This document shows positions 6,198 through 8,407 of a stretch of DNA of 8,407 nt, piece by piece. Position 1 is the first letter of the stretch, and every line of letters begins with the position of its first letter. The stretch is from the NCBI GenBank assembly GCA_017615955.1, contig JAFZZD010000320.1:1-8407 (forward strand). The letters are read 5' to 3'. The stretch comes from Victivallales bacterium. GTDB lineage: Bacteria; Verrucomicrobiota; Lentisphaeria; Oligosphaerales; Oligosphaeraceae. The notes beneath the pieces were generated by a model. The model was not told the origin of the DNA and made no database searches. It was given only the letters and a program-made list of their open reading frames with translations. The position numbers and the translations under genes were made by a program.

Positions 6198-8407
6198 ATG
6201 TGGAAGAAGACGGCACTATTTTTGCTGGTTTGCACAATGGCAGCGCTTTGCGCAGACCCTGACATTTACATGTCGTTCAACAGGGGAATACAGGCTGACT
6301 TTGGTGGCACGGGGGCAAACGGCACGGTGCTGGAGGGATTCCGCGACCCCATTGGCATGAAGGGGACGATTATGCCTGCTGGGAAGATGAGCGAGGAGGC
6401 ATTGCTTGTGCCCTCGTTGGAAGGAAAGGGGTTGCTTATTGGCAAGCTTGACGGAAAGAGTGTTTACAAAGTCAAGTACACGCCTTCTCCCGCATTGAGC
6501 AGGCTTGCTGGTACAGTGAGCTTATGGGTGCGCCCAGATGACTGGGAGGGGACGGATAAGGAGTACCACACCTTCTTCTGTGCCGATGGCGCTGGGCAGC
6601 GTATCTTCCTGTACAAGACACCTAGCCAGGATGTGGCGGTGTATTACGGTCATCTTGGCAACAAAGTGCCTTCGACTTTTGCAAAATTCCCCGCCCGCAA
6701 CTGGAAGAAGGGGCAATGGCATCACCTATGTTTCGCTTATGACGAAAAAACGTTGGAACTGCATATTGACGGCGTGAGCCGTGCGCTTATTCCATTGAAC
6801 AAGATCATGCCTGCTGATTTCAATACGATTATCCTGGGCGAACATTGGATAGGCAATCCTGGAATTACCACGGTTGACGACATACGCATTTACAATGGAA
6901 AGCGGCTGACATCCGCCCAGATGCAGGCGGAGTATATGCGCCTGGCGCAGAACGGCGTCAGCGGCGCACCTCTGGAGTTCGCCGCAGCACCGCGCAGCGC
7001 AAATGTGGATGGCGAGATTAAGGAGGGGGAATATTCACTGCGCGGCAATGGTTTCCGCTCTACGAAGAAGAACTACTATTCATCAATACAGAGCACCTGG
7101 CATCTGGCATACGACGAGAAGAACCTCTATATTGGAATGGTGTCAGACAAGGCCTTGATTACCACGCAGGCGGGGCTGGACAGCACGCCATACACGGATG
7201 ACAGCATTGAACTGTACATTGCGGACATTTATGGCAAGCCTGGCATATACCAGTTCATCTTCAATTCAGGGACTGGCTTCTATGATTCAAAGGACGGCGA
7301 TGTGAACTGGAACAGCCAGGGCGCTGTATTCAAGAGTCGCACTGTCAATGGCAAATGGCATTTTGAGGCGGCGATTCCCTGGAGCAACTTTGGCATGGTT
7401 CCCGAGGAAGGCAAGAGCCTGCGCATTAACATCTGCCGCACATTTGTCGGCGTCAGTGAATTGACGCAGATATCACCATGCGTAAATGGCTCTTATGGGG
7501 ACAAAACCTATTTCGCCCAGTTGAAGTTCCAGAAGAATGCGCCGCAGATGGATGTGACGGGATTTGGGCAGCTTAATTCTGGCAAACTGAACTGCGCACT
7601 GCATGTCAAGGCGCAACAGGATGACGATATTACCTGGAAGATGGAGGCGATGGACACATTTAAGCCCTTCATCTATTCAAAGGACTTCAAACTTGCACAA
7701 GGTGGCGAGTTCACGGAGAAGTGCACACGCAATCTGCCTTTGGACAGGACATTGGAAATCAGCGTGATATCGAAGAAGTTGGGTTTGCTATACCACAATT
7801 CCATTGACTATCATAATTCTATTGCGCTTACCCACAGCTACATCTACACCGACATACCCAAGGACCAGATGGTCTTTGTTTACAAGAACAACTCCCTCAA
7901 TTCAGGGCGGCACAAACTGCACGCGGCCTTTGTGAAGAAGGATGGCTCCACTGAATATGAGCAGACAGTGGAGATACCAGACGACTCGTCCGTCACATAC
8001 GGCAGGATTGATGTTTCCAAGCTCACGCCAGGTTCTGTTTATGATGTGAAGTTCCAAGTGACTGCGCCCGACGGAAAGGAGATAATCAACAGCCAGGAAG
8101 AATTTGGCTACTACAAGAACGGTGGGCCCTGGAAAGACACGAAATATGGCTTGGAGGACGAGGACAAGGCGTTGCCGCCGTGGACGCCTGTCAAGGGCAG
8201 GAATAACGTGTTCGAGTGCTGGGGGCGCAAGTGCACATTTGGTGGCAGTGGATTGATTTCCAGCTTTGTCTCCCAGAAAAAAGAACTATTGTCTAGACCT
8301 ATCGCGCTGCGGGTGAACGGCCAGATTGTGAATTTCAGGAGCAAGTTGCTGAAGCGTTGCGACGCCAGGGCGAGCTATCGTTTGGAATCCATGGACAAAT
8401 CATTGCC
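6198..8407 (+). CDS. Tandem paralogue of the LamG/CBM9-like glycan-active protein, partial
   Basis: An open frame runs from ATG 6198 to the window end without a stop, giving 736 complete codons; the 3' part lies outside. The protein is a close copy of the product of 2294-6181, about 70% identical by eye, with only three one-codon indels. Residues 1-18 are a signal peptide (ending Ala-Leu-Cys). The LamG-like domain follows (VSLWVRPDDW, GQWHHL at 172-177, VDDIRIYNG), then the CBM9/DOMON-like domain (VDGEIKEGEYS, WHLAYDEKNLYIG, DDSIELY, FEAAIPW), linker modules, and the start of the GH123/DUF6067-like region (GPW at 643-645, LPPWTPV, FECWGR). The catalytic barrel is not in the window, so it is unknown whether the acidic residues of the neighbour are kept. 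Differences cluster in a LamG loop (residues 128-134) and nearby (about 156-172), which could alter ligand choice. The frame is intact with many silent changes relative to its neighbour, so the gene is under selection, not decaying. Operon position (16-base gap) suggests the two copies are made together. Confidence 0.78.
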   Translation, partial: MWKKTALFLLVCTMAALCADPDIYMSFNRGIQADFGGTGANGTVLEGFRDPIGMKGTIMPAGKMSEEALLVPSLEGKGLLIGKLDGKSVYKVKYTPSPALSRLAGTVSLWVRPDDWEGTDKEYHTFFCADGAGQRIFLYKTPSQDVAVYYGHLGNKVPSTFAKFPARNWKKGQWHHLCFAYDEKTLELHIDGVSRALIPLNKIMPADFNTIILGEHWIGNPGITTVDDIRIYNGKRLTSAQMQAEYMRLAQNGVSGAPLEFAAAPRSANVDGEIKEGEYSLRGNGFRSTKKNYYSSIQSTWHLAYDEKNLYIGMVSDKALITTQAGLDSTPYTDDSIELYIADIYGKPGIYQFIFNSGTGFYDSKDGDVNWNSQGAVFKSRTVNGKWHFEAAIPWSNFGMVPEEGKSLRINICRTFVGVSELTQISPCVNGSYGDKTYFAQLKFQKNAPQMDVTGFGQLNSGKLNCALHVKAQQDDDITWKMEAMDTFKPFIYSKDFKLAQGGEFTEKCTRNLPLDRTLEISVISKKLGLLYHNSIDYHNSIALTHSYIYTDIPKDQMVFVYKNNSLNSGRHKLHAAFVKKDGSTEYEQTVEIPDDSSVTYGRIDVSKLTPGSVYDVKFQVTAPDGKEIINSQEEFGYYKNGGPWKDTKYGLEDEDKALPPWTPVKGRNNVFECWGRKCTFGGSGLISSFVSQKKELLSRPIALRVNGQIVNFRSKLLKRCDARASYRLESMDKSL

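Larger units (their letters stand above)
2294..8407 (+). repeat. Tandem gene duplication (2294-4500 and 6198-8407)
   Basis: The DNA from 2294 to about 4500 matches 6198-8407 codon by codon, with three single-codon indels: an extra codon in the second copy near 7480 (versus 3575), one fewer near 8200 (versus 4290), and an extra one near 8394. The rest of the second copy lies beyond the window, so the repeat unit is probably the whole gene of about 3.9 kb. Nucleotide identity is moderate, with many third-position differences, so this is an old tandem duplication rather than a recent or assembly-made repeat. Confidence 0.85.

Noticed and set aside
6178..6360. A 60-codon + strand open frame overlapping the start of the third gene.
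   Set aside because: It is in a different frame from the paralogue reading frame at 6198, which is supported by alignment, signal peptide and ribosome site.

Overview
The window holds one rightward operon of three closely packed genes, preceded by about 300 bases of mostly AT-rich leader. All three genes read on the + strand with gaps of only 14 and 16 bases, and each has a clear Shine-Dalgarno sequence. The proteins look like tools for taking apart decorated glycans. Recognisable Shine-Dalgarno sites, TATAAT-type -10 boxes, and large secreted LamG + CBM9-like + GH123/DUF6067-like proteins argue against Bacteroidota. They fit a carbohydrate-degrading bacterium of the PVC group, with Lentisphaerae/Victivallales as my first guess. 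That assignment is an inference from gene style, not from any marker gene.

Layout. Bases 1-60 are a GC-rich low-complexity edge (G6 and C9 runs). Bases 61-217 are AT-rich and carry an 11-bp direct repeat and two possible sigma70-type promoters; the better one has an extended -10 at 190-198. Bases 218-287 are a tandem array of ten 7-base units, consensus CACTGTT, ending just before the ribosome binding site of the first gene. Bases 300-2279 encode a 659-residue sialate O-acetylesterase-like SGNH esterase with an inserted jelly-roll domain. Bases 2294-6181 encode a 1295-residue exported multidomain protein: signal peptide, LamG-like domain, CBM9/DOMON-like domain, linker beta-sandwich, GH123/DUF6067-like catalytic region and C-terminal beta domain. 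Bases 6198-8407 encode the first 736 residues of a tandem paralogue of the second gene, cut by the window end.

Proposed teamwork (inference): the exported paralogues bind and cleave a complex, probably amino-sugar-containing glycan, and the esterase removes acetyl esters from it. The two paralogues align with only three one-codon indels at roughly 70% protein identity by eye. Their synonymous sites are well diverged, so the duplication is old and both copies have been kept under selection. No mobile element, CRISPR array, defence gene, tRNA or rRNA was seen. The most unusual non-coding item is the heptamer array in the presumed 5' untranslated region.
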